Of a DNA stretch of 64,000 nucleotides, positions 50,856 to 61,768 are shown in pieces. The stretch is from Utricularia gibba (taxonomy: Eukaryota; Streptophyta; Magnoliopsida; Lamiales; Lentibulariaceae): positions 372,001-436,000 of the forward strand of contig NEEC01000004.1 in the NCBI GenBank assembly GCA_002189035.1, given 5' to 3'. A program made the translations under genes and the position numbers. Each line of letters starts with the position of its first letter. Positions within the stretch are counted from its first letter, which is position 1. The notes below the pieces were generated by a model. The model searched no databases and was not told the DNA's origin. It saw nothing but the letters and a program-made list of their open reading frames with translations.

Positions 50856-50946
50856 TAGTGTTCAGATCATTTCTCTTACCTTGGCAGCGAGGCAGAGGAG
50901 AGAGAGGGAGAGGGGCTTCTGGGTTCTCCTCCACGAATTAAATTAG
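49828..50946. other. Spacer and ABCC promoter side
   Basis: After the DRP1 3' flank, a moderately GC-rich stretch (50120-50460) is open in several frames on both strands but none is convincing. A CACGTG G-box with ABRE-like ACGTGG lies at 50533-50538, about 410 bp above the transporter start. A TA microsatellite follows at 50818-50852. Confidence 0.4.
50818..50852. repeat. (TA)n microsatellite
   Basis: An uninterrupted TA run of about 17 units lies roughly 95 bp above the transporter start codon. It may overlap the core promoter or 5' leader and is likely polymorphic. Confidence 0.9.
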
Positions 50947-53900
50947 ATGGTGTTGGAGAAACTGGGCTTCGCTGCTCCTCCAGGTAAGCTGCTCTTCTTC
51001 TTCTTCATTTCTGGTTCCCAGTCTCGATCATGCATGCAGGGGCACACACATTGAAGGTCATTGCAAATATTGCCTTTCTTTATGATACACGTCTGAGATC
51101 TTGCATCTCCGTCGTGAATATATAGCGGAGAGTATTCAGTTATGCTCATGCTCCAGCACCATTTTTTTTCTTCTGTGTGGGATGCAGAGCGTAGAGACCC
51201 ATTTGTGTGTGTGTGTGTAAGGGTCTGAGTCTGTTCTCTCAATTCTGAGGATGGGTCGTAGTCCTCACAGATGGTGGTGGGCCACTTGCATAGAATGTTG
51301 TTTGTCCCTTTGTTGACTGGAGTGCTCCGCACACAGGAATACTGTATAGAATATTAGGAGCTTTGTTTGCTTTCGGATAAGAACCAAAGTTCGACTTGTG
51401 TTCTTTCAAGTGTTTTAAGTTTGAGTTTTATTGTAAAAACAGTAGCCGAGAGAACAGAGGAAAATCGCATGTGCCTCCTAGTTCACTCCATGTGGCTTTC
51501 TGTGCCAGTTTTCTCTTATCCCAATCAAGCCATACATTTATAACTATACGTAGAAGAGAGCAACTTCTGCCTTGTTTTGCTGTCTGCTGTCACAGAAATG
51601 TTTGGATCATTTTAAAATCCTATTCTCAAATTGGTGTTTCTATCATAGCATGTATGAAGTGCTTCCAACAATAAATACGTACTTCAGTTGAAGTATATGA
51701 ACCATACAGATGTTTTCTCTCAAGTTGCACTTCTTACCGTGTGACTTATTTCAAACTATCAGCAGATCATGTCCTTGCTGAATTACGGAGTGTGTTATGG
51801 CCACAAGTTACGTCTCCCTGCAGTGCGGAAAAAGGAAGTATACTCATCAACTTCGTATTCTTGGCTACTCTCTTGCTATCATACATCAAGAACAGGCTGT
51901 ATGGTTCATACAGTGGCTTAGGAAAGACAAAGGAGGTGAGGAGCTTCCTAAGGAAAGATGTAAAATACGGTGTCTCGTACAATCTAAGCGTAGTTTGCAC
52001 CGTATTGTCTTTCATTGGTCAAGTTGGATCCTTGCTGTTGATATGCCTTGGGAACAGCGATGTAGAAACTCAATGTGAATCAAAAGAGTTGCTCCTTTGG
52101 TCAAGGAGTATACAGGGGGTCGCCTGGGCGCTCACATTGGTGACTCTGTTTAAGATTCGTGATAGGAAATGCATCAGATTTCCATGGATTCTCAGGCTCT
52201 GGTGGATATCAAGTTTCCTGTTATGTCTGTGGCACGCCACCCTGGACGCTCGATTTGTAATGAGCCATGGACAACTTGGGATGCAGGAATATGCTGAACT
52301 CACTGGTTTCCTAGCTTCGTTCTGCTTGCTTGTTTTGTCGATCCGAGGAAACATAGCTGTAACTCTCAGTTTAGACCAGGAAGCCAGTGAGCCTCTACTG
52401 AATGGCAACGATGAGAAGCAATCGAGTTTGAGGAAAGATTGCCCTTATGGAAGAGCCACTCTCATACAACTAGTGACATTTTCTTGGCTCAATCCATTAT
52501 TTGAGGTTGGTTTCAAGAAAGCACTTGATCAGGAAGATGTACCCAACGTTGACATAAAAGAGTCAGCAGCCTTTTTATCAGAGGCATTTGATGATTGTCT
52601 CAAGCGTACGAGGGAGCAAGGATCAGATTCCGCGGCTTCGATCTACAAGGCTATCTTCCTTTTCATAAGAAAGAAAGCAGCCATCAATGCTATGTTTGCT
52701 GTGACAAGTGCTGGAACATCTTATGTTGGTCCTTACCTCATGAACAATTTTGTGACATTCCTGAATGAGAAGAAATATAGGAGCTTGCAAAGTGGATACC
52801 TTTTAGCACTTGGTTTTCTCGGGGCTAAATTGGTGGAGACAACAGCTCAAAGGCAATGGATCTTTGGAGCTCGTCAACTTGGGCTTCGTCTACGTTCTGC
52901 ATTGATATCCCATATTTATAAAAAGGGTCTTGTCTTGACAAGCACTTCGCGCCAGAGCCGGACTAGTGGAGAGATGATCAACTTCATGAGTGTAGATGTG
53001 CAAAGAATCACAGATTTCATATGGTACTTGAATACCGTATGGATGCTTCCCGTGCAAATTGGCCTAGCCATGTATATATTGCATCTGAATCTAGGAATGG
53101 GAGCCTTGGTCTCTTTCACAGCAACGTTCATCGTGATGGCTATCAACATACCATTGACAACAGTTCAAAAGCGTTACCAGACAAAGATCATGGAGGCAAA
53201 GGATGACAGAATGAAAGCAACTTCAGAAGTTTTACGAAACATGAAAACACTCAAACTACAAGCTTGGGATAGCTATTACCTTGAAAAGATAGAGAGCTTG
53301 AGGAAGATTGAACATAACTGGATCTGGAAATCTCTGAGGTTGAATGCCTTGGGTGCTTTCATCTTCTGGGGTTCACCAGCCTTCATCTCCGTTGTTTCTT
53401 TCTGTGGATGCTACATGATGGGGATTCCACTTACAGCAGGGACGGTTTTATCTTCTTTGGCTACGTTTAGAATGCTACAAGATCCCATTTTCAGTTTACC
53501 TGATCTGCTCAATGTTATAGCACAGGGAAAAGTATCCGTGGATCGAATCTCCTCTTACCTGCAAGAAGATGAGATTCAAGTGGATGCAATAGAAAACACT
53601 TCTTTTAGCCATACAGACTATCAGGTTGAGATAGATGGTGGAAGGTTCTCTTGGATAAGGGCTCCATAAATCCAACACTTGATCAAATAAATTTGAGAGT
53701 GAAAAGGGGGATGAAGGTGGCAATATGTGGAACAGTTGGATCAGGCAAATCAAGCCTACTTTCCTGCATTCTCGGAGAAATGCATAAGCTCGAAGGAACC
53801 GTGAATATAAGTGGATCAAAAGCATATGTTACTCAGTCTGCATGGATATTAACGGGAAATATTAGAGAGAACATTATATTTGGAAGGCCCTACGAGAGTG

Positions 53901-56201
53901 AAAAGTACCTCAGAGTAATCGAAGCCTGTGCACTTGCAAAGGATTTGGAGCTTTTTGCTGCAGGAGATTTGACGGAAATAGGGGAACGAGGAATCAACAT
54001 GAGCGGTGGTCAGAAGCAACGGATACAAATCGCACGTGCAGTCTACCAAAACGCTGATGTATATCTTCTTGATGACCCTTTTAGTGCTGTAGATGCTCAC
54101 ACCGGCACTCAGCTTTACCAGGTTTCATGTCTTCTTTCAACTTCAGTTCAGATATATGACTATCCATCATGAAGTTCACTGAGTTTCTTTCTTCTTTTTT
54201 GTCTGCCCAGGACTGCTTAATGGGAATTCTCAAGGAAAAGACAGTTCTCTATGTTACTCACCAAATCGAATTTCTCCATGCAGCAGACCTCATTCTTGTG
54301 AGTAGTTTCTTCTTCTTGCAAAAAAGTGAGGGTGTATCTGATGAGAAAAAAAACTTATCCTCAGATGATGCAAAATGGAAAAATAGCGCAAGCTGGCACT
54401 TTTGAGGAACTTTTGAAGCAAAACATCGGATTTGAAGTTCTTGTTGGGGCACACAGCCAAGCTCTGGAATCAGTACGGACAGCTAACGCTTCAAGTAGAA
54501 CATGTGAGTACACGCATGAACATGATGAGAATGAAAATGACTCTGATAACAAAGGAAATCAAGAGTTTCTTCAGTCAAAGCAAGGCTCCGAGCATAATCT
54601 CAGTGTTGAGATAACAGAAAAGGAAGGCAGACTTGTGCAGGATGAGGAAAGAGAGAAAGGAAGCATTAGCAAAGAAGTTTACATGTCTTATTTGACAACC
54701 GTGAAGAGAGGTACCTTAATCCCAGTAATTCTTCTTGCACAAACATCATTCCAAGCTTTACAGATAACCAGCAACTATTGGATGGCTTGGGCCTGTCCAA
54801 GTGCAAAGTCTGAGCCTACTGTTCCGATCAACGTCGTGTTGTTAATATATGCACTTCTTGGCCTCGGAAGTGCACTCTGTGTGCTTCTTCGAGCTACTTT
54901 AGTGGCCATAACTGGTTTGCTCACATCAGAGAAACTTTTCAGTAAAATGCTTCACAGTGTTTTCCGAGCGCCAATGGCGTTCTTTGACTCCACTCCAACA
55001 GGAAGAATACTGAATAGGGTAATTATTGGTAGAGCATAAACTGAAGCAGCTTATACGTGTTTTCTATTTACTTCTCTTGATGGATCTACAGGCTTCCATG
55101 GATCAAAGTGTTCTTGACTTGGAGATGGCAAACAAACTAGGGTGGTGCGCTTTCTCAGTAATTCAGCTTCTTGGGACTGTAGCAGTAATGTCACAAGTTG
55201 CATGGGAAGTCTTTGTCATCTTCATTCCAGTAACAGCAATTTGCATCTGGTACCAGGTAACAAAAGCCTTATATACTAACACTTACAAATACACAGATTA
55301 TGAAATCTGGTCATTTATACAGCGGTACTATAATCCAACTGCAAGAGAGCTTGCCCGTGTATCTGGTGTTCGGAGAGCTCCAATCCTACATCATTTTTCT
55401 GAATCACTTACTGGCGCTGCAACAATACGTGCCTTTAACCAACAAAAGCGATTTACCGACATCAATCTGCGTCTCATTGACAGCCACTCAAGGCCTTGGT
55501 TTCACAATGTATCAGCTATGGAATGGCTCTCTTTCAGACTAAACCAGTTATCCAACTTTGTATTTGCTTTCTCTCTAGTCCTGCTAGTGAGTTTACCTGA
55601 TGGAATCATAAATCCAAGTAAGTGCAACTCGTTATACTTATGGCTATCCCAAAGTATTATAATTACAGAAACTTAGAACAAGTGCACTTTTGCAGGCATT
55701 GCAGGGCTGGCAGTTACCTACGGAATAAATCTCAATGTTCTGCAAGCTTCAGTCATATGGAACATATGCAATGCAGAAAATAAAATGATATCAGTGGAGA
55801 GGATTCTCCAGTACTCAAGTCTTGCTAGTGAAGGACCCCTTGTTATTGAAGACTCAAGGCCACCAGTAAACTGGCCAGATTTCGGATCTATTTCCTTCAC
55901 GAATTTGCAGGTAAAACTCTTAATAGACTCCCCCACCCCCCCTGCAATTCTACGCGACTCATCACAAAAAGGACATATTTTGTGAGCAGATACGTTATGC
56001 TGAGCACCTTCCATCAGTATTGAAAGACATCACCTGCACTTTCCCAGGAAGAAAAAGAGTTGGGGTTGTGGGAAGAACAGGTAGTGGCAAGTCGACGCTT
56101 ATACAAGCCATTTTCCGCATTGTAGAAGCAAGGGAAGGCTATATTTCCATTGACGGCATAGACATATCAAAGATAGGCCTCCATGATCTCAGGCAAAGAC
56201 T

Positions 56202-56646
56202 AAAAGTATTTTTGGCTGCTTGATTTTGTTGGAGACTTGGTTGAACGTTGAGAGAATGTTGAAGTTTGTGGATATTGACTATTGTTTTTGGATCGAAAAG
56301 AACTTTCCTTTTTTTTCATAAAGCAAACAGGGATTTATATAGATGAGGAGAGTTGCCCGTTGGATCATATCAGGCCTAAAATATGACCGTTGCCTTTAGT
56401 CTGTAGATTAGTCCTCTTGTTCATCTACTGTGTAGCAGCCAGAATTTACTAGGACTTCTTTCATGGACTGGGCTTCAGATGCTTCTTCTTGGGCCAGTAG
56501 TTTGGAATGTTGAGGCCCAAGTATGATAAGGCCTTTTTCCCAATCTAATTGAGGGTTGCTTCTCATGGGAGGAACAGAGGTCGCGCGCCATTCATCTTCG
56601 CGGGTTGAGACTTCCCGGATCTTCGTTGCTCCACCACTTGCTGACA
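56202..56646 (-). repeat. Copia 3' LTR (sense orientation)
   Basis: This 445-bp repeat appears identical to the LTR at 61324-61768. It contains the stop codon of the pol frame (56408-56410), so the last ~79 codons of that frame are LTR sequence. Confidence 0.93.
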
Positions 56647-59350
56647 TTCCTCCCTGAGGGAGTAATGAAGATCCGGCTGTTGTCACAAGAGGATTTCTCC
56701 GAATTCCCAGCATTTCTCTGATTCTGTTGAAATTCCTTGGGAATAAGCATTTGGTGAGAATATCTGCAGGTTGCTCATCCGATGGTAAGTACTCAAGTTT
56801 AATCAGTCCTTCCTTCACATAATCTCTGAGTATATGGTATTTAAGCTTGATGTGCTTGGTCCGACCGAACATCACAGGATTTTTTGCGATGCTAATGGCA
56901 GATTTGTTATCTATCTTGAGTATTATCGGTCTTGTAATTTGAATTTTCAGGTCATCGCATAATTTCACCAACCATTGCGCATGGTTGGCAGCAGCAGCTC
57001 CTGCGATGTATTCGGCTTCTGCCGATGATTGTGCAGTGACGGCTTGTTTCTTGCTGTTCCATGAAAATACCGCTGATCCTAAGTTGAATAGATAGCCTGT
57101 GGTAGATTTACAATCTTGTTCGTCGCCAGCAAAGTCTGAATCAACAAATCCCTGCAAAATAGGGTTAGTACCTTTCTTGTAATATAAACCAAAGGAAGTT
57201 GTGGCCTTCAAATATTTCAGGATACGTGTTGCTATTTCCAGGTGTGTGTTGTGTGGCTGATGCATGAATCTGGCCAGAAATGATACGGCGAAGGTTATAT
57301 CCGGTCTAGTAGCAGTTAAATACATCAGAGCGCCAATGAGTTTCTGGTAGTTATGAGAGTCAACTGGATGAGAATTAAGGTCAGATAATTTCTTTCTAAC
57401 TTCTGGTGAGAAAGGAGTAGTAGATACTTTTGATGATTCCATGCTGTATTTTTTGAGTAGTTCCTCTGTATATCTACGTTGGTTCAAAAATATGAAGTCT
57501 TTATGTTGAATGATCTCCATTCCTAGGAAATAACGTGCATGTCCCAGATTGGTGAGTTCAAATCTTTGCTGCAATAGCTTCTGTAATTCAGAAATTCGTT
57601 CTTCACTGCTGCCTGTGATTAGAATGTCGTCTACGTATAAGGAGACAATAACTTTTCCTTGGATATCCTCAGATATGTATAATGTAGTATCATTTTGACT
57701 TCTTGTATATCCCAGCTCTAGAAAGAAAGTGTCAATGGTAGTATACCATTCTTTGGGGGCCTGCTTGAGTCCGTATAAAGCTTTATTTAATTTCAGTACA
57801 TATTCTGGATTATCTCGGATGATGAAACCTGGAGGGGGGTTCACATATATGTCTTCGCTTAACTCTCCATGCAGAAAGGCCGTTTTTATGTCCAGATGAT
57901 GTAAATACCACTTGTTGCAGGCCGCAAGTGCAATAATCAGCTTAATGGTGTCTAATCTTGCCATCGGAGCGAAGGTTTCCAGGTAATCAATCCCTTCTTT
58001 CTGTAAATATCCCTTTACCACCAGTCTGGATTTTCTTTTGTTCAGAGTGCCATCAGGATTTAACTTGGGACGGAATATGAATTTTAGGTCCAGAGGTTTT
58101 TTCTGCTTCGGCTTAGGCACTGCTGTCCAAACGCCGTGTTTCTGGATGGAGTTGAATTCTTCGTCTATGGATTTCTTCCAATCTGGGTCAGCGAGAGCTT
58201 CCTGAACGCTTGCTGGTTCATAGGTGCTCAATGCCCTATCATAGATATCGTTGATTGGTGCATATCCTCGCACAGGTGAGCTGTCTTCATTTTGTTTCAG
58301 ATCCATACATAGATGATGTGGGGTGTAAGGAACCCCTTCTTGTCCGTAATCTTCCAGGTAACTTTGCCTTTGAGGTGAGGGAATGAGTATAGGATTTCTT
58401 GCTGCTAGGTTGGGTCCTCGGTTTTGAGTTTCTTCATCTTCTCCTGATGAGTTTTCTTCTTCTGATGTATCGGTTGATGATAGCTCAGTGATTTCCTTTG
58501 GATTTCTGATGCTGTTGATGAGGGTTTCATGACATTCTAGAGTTTGTTCAGGTATGTGCTCTGAGTCTGCATCCTCATATCTCATGTCTTCGATAGTAGT
58601 GGCCAAGGAGCCTTCTGGAAACTGTTGGGTATTAACAGGATCTTCTGTTGTACAGGGGCTTTCGGGCTCAATTGTTCTCGGAACATCAGGACTAGGTGGT
58701 GGCAAATTTTCGCTATTAGAGACTTCTAGGATGTCTGTCGTTGACACCGAGTGTCCTCTTAAATCTGTTGAGTTTGAGGCTCGATCATTTGAGTTTGTGA
58801 TTTGATCTTCTAGGGTTGCTTGGACCCTTAACATATTTGTTCCTGAGGCTGTCATTTCTTGTTGAATAGAGTCTTGACTAGGACTGTTCCTCGCTGGGTG
58901 GATGCTGAGGGGTTCGGTTGTTGCATCATGTCCTTGTTGAGGGAATAAATTCCATATATTTTCTGAATAAGAATGATTTTTGTCATGTGTTGTCGAGGAA
59001 CTCCAGTTGTAAATTCTAGTCTCGTCTACTGTTACATCACGACTGAGTTCCACCTCATTTGTTCTTAGATTCAGTACCCTGTAGGCTTTACTTGTATTGC
59101 TATATCCCAGGAAAATTCCTTCATCAGATCTTTTGTCCCATTTTGATCTCTTCTCCTTTGGAATGTATATATAGCAGGGTGATCCAAATACCTTCATGTG
59201 ATCTAGGCTTGGAATTTTGTTGTACCATAGCTCATAAGGAGTTTTACAGTCTTTATTTCCTTTGGTTGGCAGGCGGTTCAACAGATACACGGCTGTGTTG
59301 ACTGCTTCGCCCAGAATTCTAGAGGTAAGTGTTTTTGATAGAGTAGACAC
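56408..59350 (-). CDS. Copia pol: integrase C-terminus, reverse transcriptase, RNase H
   Basis: A frame of 980 codons on the minus strand carries the 3' part of the polyprotein. It starts within the integrase core, with VYLLNRLPT typical of copia integrase. The reverse transcriptase follows with RLVVKGYLQ, ETFAPMARLD, DIKTAFLHGEL and the catalytic YVDD. RNase H contains VDSDFAGD, SAEAEYIAGA and NKSAI. The product would copy element RNA into DNA in cytoplasmic particles. It is out of frame with the upstream gag-integrase frame because of a break at the CCC (plus strand) at 59310-59312. The listed first codon is simply the open-frame limit. The frame runs on into the 3' LTR. Confidence 0.9.
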   Translation of the reverse strand: MSTLSKTLTSRILGEAVNTAVYLLNRLPTKGNKDCKTPYELWYNKIPSLDHMKVFGSPCYIYIPKEKRSKWDKRSDEGIFLGYSNTSKAYRVLNLRTNEVELSRDVTVDETRIYNWSSSTTHDKNHSYSENIWNLFPQQGHDATTEPLSIHPARNSPSQDSIQQEMTASGTNMLRVQATLEDQITNSNDRASNSTDLRGHSVSTTDILEVSNSENLPPPSPDVPRTIEPESPCTTEDPVNTQQFPEGSLATTIEDMRYEDADSEHIPEQTLECHETLINSIRNPKEITELSSTDTSEEENSSGEDEETQNRGPNLAARNPILIPSPQRQSYLEDYGQEGVPYTPHHLCMDLKQNEDSSPVRGYAPINDIYDRALSTYEPASVQEALADPDWKKSIDEEFNSIQKHGVWTAVPKPKQKKPLDLKFIFRPKLNPDGTLNKRKSRLVVKGYLQKEGIDYLETFAPMARLDTIKLIIALAACNKWYLHHLDIKTAFLHGELSEDIYVNPPPGFIIRDNPEYVLKLNKALYGLKQAPKEWYTTIDTFFLELGYTRSQNDTTLYISEDIQGKVIVSLYVDDILITGSSEERISELQKLLQQRFELTNLGHARYFLGMEIIQHKDFIFLNQRRYTEELLKKYSMESSKVSTTPFSPEVRKKLSDLNSHPVDSHNYQKLIGALMYLTATRPDITFAVSFLARFMHQPHNTHLEIATRILKYLKATTSFGLYYKKGTNPILQGFVDSDFAGDEQDCKSTTGYLFNLGSAVFSWNSKKQAVTAQSSAEAEYIAGAAAANHAQWLVKLCDDLKIQITRPIILKIDNKSAISIAKNPVMFGRTKHIKLKYHILRDYVKEGLIKLEYLPSDEQPADILTKCLFPRNFNRIREMLGIRRNPLVTTAGSSLLPQGGMSASGGATKIREVSTREDEWRATSVPPMRSNPQLDWEKGLIILGPQHSKLLAQEEASEAQSMKEVLVNSGCYTVDEQED
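56647..56655 (-). other. Copia polypurine tract
   Basis: AGGGAGGAA in the sense direction lies immediately next to the TGTCAGC start of the 3' LTR, the position of the plus-strand DNA primer. Confidence 0.75.
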
Positions 59351-61272
59351 CGAGCCATATTGACTATTGTCCTGTTCTTTCGTTCACATATGCCGTTCTG
59401 CTCTGGCGTATATGGCGTTGTAAACTGGTGAGTAATACCATTTGTCTCACAAATGTGTCTCAGTTCAGTTGATTTGTACTCACCTCCGTTGTCTGACCGG
59501 AGTGTTAGAATCTTACTATTGCTTTGAGTTTCTGCAAGGACCTTGAAGACTTGGAAGTGGTGCAAAACCTCTGATTTATGCTTCAGGAGATAGATCCAGG
59601 TATACTTTGAATATTCGTCAATAAAGATCACGTAATATTTGTTGCCGGCTCGAGTAGGAGAGGCCATGGGCCCACAGACGTCACTGGTAACAACTTCCAA
59701 TTTTTTCTGAGAATGAATGCTGGACTTAGGGAGTGGTGTTCGGCTCATCTTCCCTTGAAAGCATATTCTGCAGTGTTTTTCCTCAGGAATTATATTAGGA
59801 ATCCCCTCTGCCAGGTTTCTCTTCTTCATGGATATAAGGGAGGCATAGTGATGGTGACCTAACCGTTGGTGCCAAATCTCAGATGATTCTAGGGACTTGA
59901 GGCAAATGTTGTAATCGATGGATGTAGCATTCGGAAGCAGTGGAAAGACCCTATCAGTCATAGCAACCGTAAGGAGTATATTATCTTCTTCATCTAATAT
60001 TTTGCACTCATTACTTTCCAGATGAACTTTCATCCCCTTTTCAACCAGCTGGCCAGTGCTTAGTAGATTGTGGTAGGCCTGGGGCACCAGATACACGTCT
60101 GTGATCTTGATTAATTTCTGGACAGTTTCAAGGCAAACTGTTCCTTGACCGATGACCTGTAAGTGATTTCCATCAGCAATTTCGATTACTTTCCCAGTTA
60201 GCTCGATGAAGGTTGTGAATAGACTCTTGTCGTTGGTTATATGATGACTGCATCCGCTATCGATAAACCAGATGTCTTGTTTCCTTAGATCCACAAATGA
60301 TGTGATTAGAGTTTTGCGGCGCAGAGAGTAAATATCAATCTTCTTCTTATTCATTTCAGCTGCGAGATTTACATCATTCATAGCGCTAGTAAGTTTGTCC
60401 TTAGGATCTGCAGCCTTTCCTCCAATCTGATGGTATTTTTTCAGGGGACACACTTTGTCCACATGACCTTGGAGAGAACAGTACAGGCATTTGGCGTCAG
60501 GGCTCCAGAAACATTGTGTTGGTGAATGGCCTTTTCGCTTGCAGAATGGGCATGAATCTCCAGTACTTGGTTTCTCAATTTTTGCTTGAAAGATCACCGG
60601 TTCATTTGATGATTGAGAACCATAGCCTTTCTGATTTTCTGTTGCCTTGAAGGCAAGTTCCTGGCCTTCACCAAGTCCGACTTCAACTTCGGATTCACTG
60701 AGTCTTTCTAGTAGTTTTCTGGAGGATATGGAGTGAATGCCTGTGACCCGCAAAGTAGTGACTACAGGGGCAAAGGACCGCGGTAGGGAACTGAGTATTT
60801 TTGATTTAATTCTTCTGTCTTCCAAGGGCTCTCCCAAGGTCTGTAACTCAGTGACAATTTTGATTAGCGTTTCTGAAAAATGAGAGATACTCATACCTGG
60901 TAAGAATTTCAGGTTGTCAAAGAGCTCCCATTGACGTTGAATGCGGCTCTCACGGGCTTCCGTATCCTCTCCGTAGAATTCCTCCAATTTTTTCCAGATG
61001 TCTTTGGGACTTTTCAGTAGCATAACACGGTTGAACACTTCTTCAGATAAGGCTTGATCCAGAGCATACTTAGCTTTCTTTACTTGAGCATCTGTGAGTT
61101 TGAGACTTTCTGCTGTGGCTATTTCAGAGGAGTCTGGACGTACAGGATCCACCACAGACCATAAGTCGTTCATTTGCAGGTAACTTTCCATTCGTACTGC
61201 CCAAGAAGCGTAGCGCTGACCAGTGAAGATTGGAGGAGCTTGTTGGAGGGCTGCCATTCTGAGAGACTGCAA
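59278..61272 (-). CDS. Copia gag, protease and integrase core
   Basis: A frame of 664 codons begins near the 5' LTR. Gag starts with a short leader and FTGQRYASWAVRMESYL, as in UBN2-type copia gags. Two CCHC zinc knuckles follow (CPFCKRKGH..C and CLYCSLQGH..C). The aspartic protease has WFIDSGCSHH with the DSG triad. Integrase shows the His-Cys zinc region (WHQRLGHHHY and CRIC) and catalytic Asp residues in TSDVCGPM and LRSDNGGEY. The frame ends shortly after the last integrase block because of the break at 59310-59312. Plant copia elements normally keep gag and pol in a single frame, so this copy as written would not make full pol. Confidence 0.9.
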   Translation of the reverse strand: MQSLRMAALQQAPPIFTGQRYASWAVRMESYLQMNDLWSVVDPVRPDSSEIATAESLKLTDAQVKKAKYALDQALSEEVFNRVMLLKSPKDIWKKLEEFYGEDTEARESRIQRQWELFDNLKFLPGMSISHFSETLIKIVTELQTLGEPLEDRRIKSKILSSLPRSFAPVVTTLRVTGIHSISSRKLLERLSESEVEVGLGEGQELAFKATENQKGYGSQSSNEPVIFQAKIEKPSTGDSCPFCKRKGHSPTQCFWSPDAKCLYCSLQGHVDKVCPLKKYHQIGGKAADPKDKLTSAMNDVNLAAEMNKKKIDIYSLRRKTLITSFVDLRKQDIWFIDSGCSHHITNDKSLFTTFIELTGKVIEIADGNHLQVIGQGTVCLETVQKLIKITDVYLVPQAYHNLLSTGQLVEKGMKVHLESNECKILDEEDNILLTVAMTDRVFPLLPNATSIDYNICLKSLESSEIWHQRLGHHHYASLISMKKRNLAEGIPNIIPEEKHCRICFQGKMSRTPLPKSSIHSQKKLEVVTSDVCGPMASPTRAGNKYYVIFIDEYSKYTWIYLLKHKSEVLHHFQVFKVLAETQSNSKILTLRSDNGGEYKSTELRHICETNGITHQFTTPYTPEQNGICERKNRTIVNMARCLLYQKHLPLEFWAKQSTQPCIC

Positions 61273-61304
61273 TGATAAGAGGAGATGGGAGTCGGTGAAG
61301 TATC

Positions 61305-61322
61305 TTCACGTCGGGTTCACCA
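61305..61322 (-). other. Copia primer-binding-like site
   Basis: TGGTGAACCCGACGTGAA in the sense direction starts with the TGG complementary to a tRNA CCA end and directly follows the 5' LTR. It is not the common initiator-Met site TGGTATCAGAGC; which tRNA it matches was not determined. Confidence 0.6.
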
Positions 61323-61323
61323 T

Positions 61324-61768
61324 AAAAGTATTTTTGGCTGCTTGATTTTGTTGGAGACTTGGTTGAACGTTGAGAGAATGTTGAAGTTTGTGGATATTGA
61401 CTATTGTTTTTGGATCGAAAAGAACTTTCCTTTTTTTTCATAAAGCAAACAGGGATTTATATAGATGAGGAGAGTTGCCCGTTGGATCATATCAGGCCTA
61501 AAATATGACCGTTGCCTTTAGTCTGTAGATTAGTCCTCTTGTTCATCTACTGTGTAGCAGCCAGAATTTACTAGGACTTCTTTCATGGACTGGGCTTCAG
61601 ATGCTTCTTCTTGGGCCAGTAGTTTGGAATGTTGAGGCCCAAGTATGATAAGGCCTTTTTCCCAATCTAATTGAGGGTTGCTTCTCATGGGAGGAACAGA
61701 GGTCGCGCGCCATTCATCTTCGCGGGTTGAGACTTCCCGGATCTTCGTTGCTCCACCACTTGCTGACA
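61324..61768 (-). repeat. Copia 5' LTR (sense orientation)
   Basis: 445 bp, apparently identical to the copy at 56202-56646. It should contain the element promoter, firing away from the transporter's sense direction. Confidence 0.93.

Larger units (their letters stand above)
56202..61768 (-). mobile_element. Full-length Ty1/copia LTR retrotransposon inserted in ABCC exon 8
   Basis: The element is 5567 bp with two 445-bp LTRs and lies antisense to the transporter. It is flanked by AGACT at 56197-56201 and 61769-61773, a 5-bp target duplication. The host codons read correctly across the site when one copy is removed. In the sense direction the LTR begins TGTCAGCAAG and ends ATACTTTT. The domain order gag, protease, integrase, reverse transcriptase, RNase H is that of Copia. 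A primer-binding-like site and a polypurine tract adjoin the LTRs. By eye the LTRs are identical, meaning a very recent insertion. The ends could instead be read with a 4-bp AGAC duplication. Lineage within Copia is not assigned. Confidence 0.95.

Noticed and set aside
58554-58805. Plus-strand open frames antisense to copia pol
   Set aside because: They are shadows of the pol frame; no independent motif.
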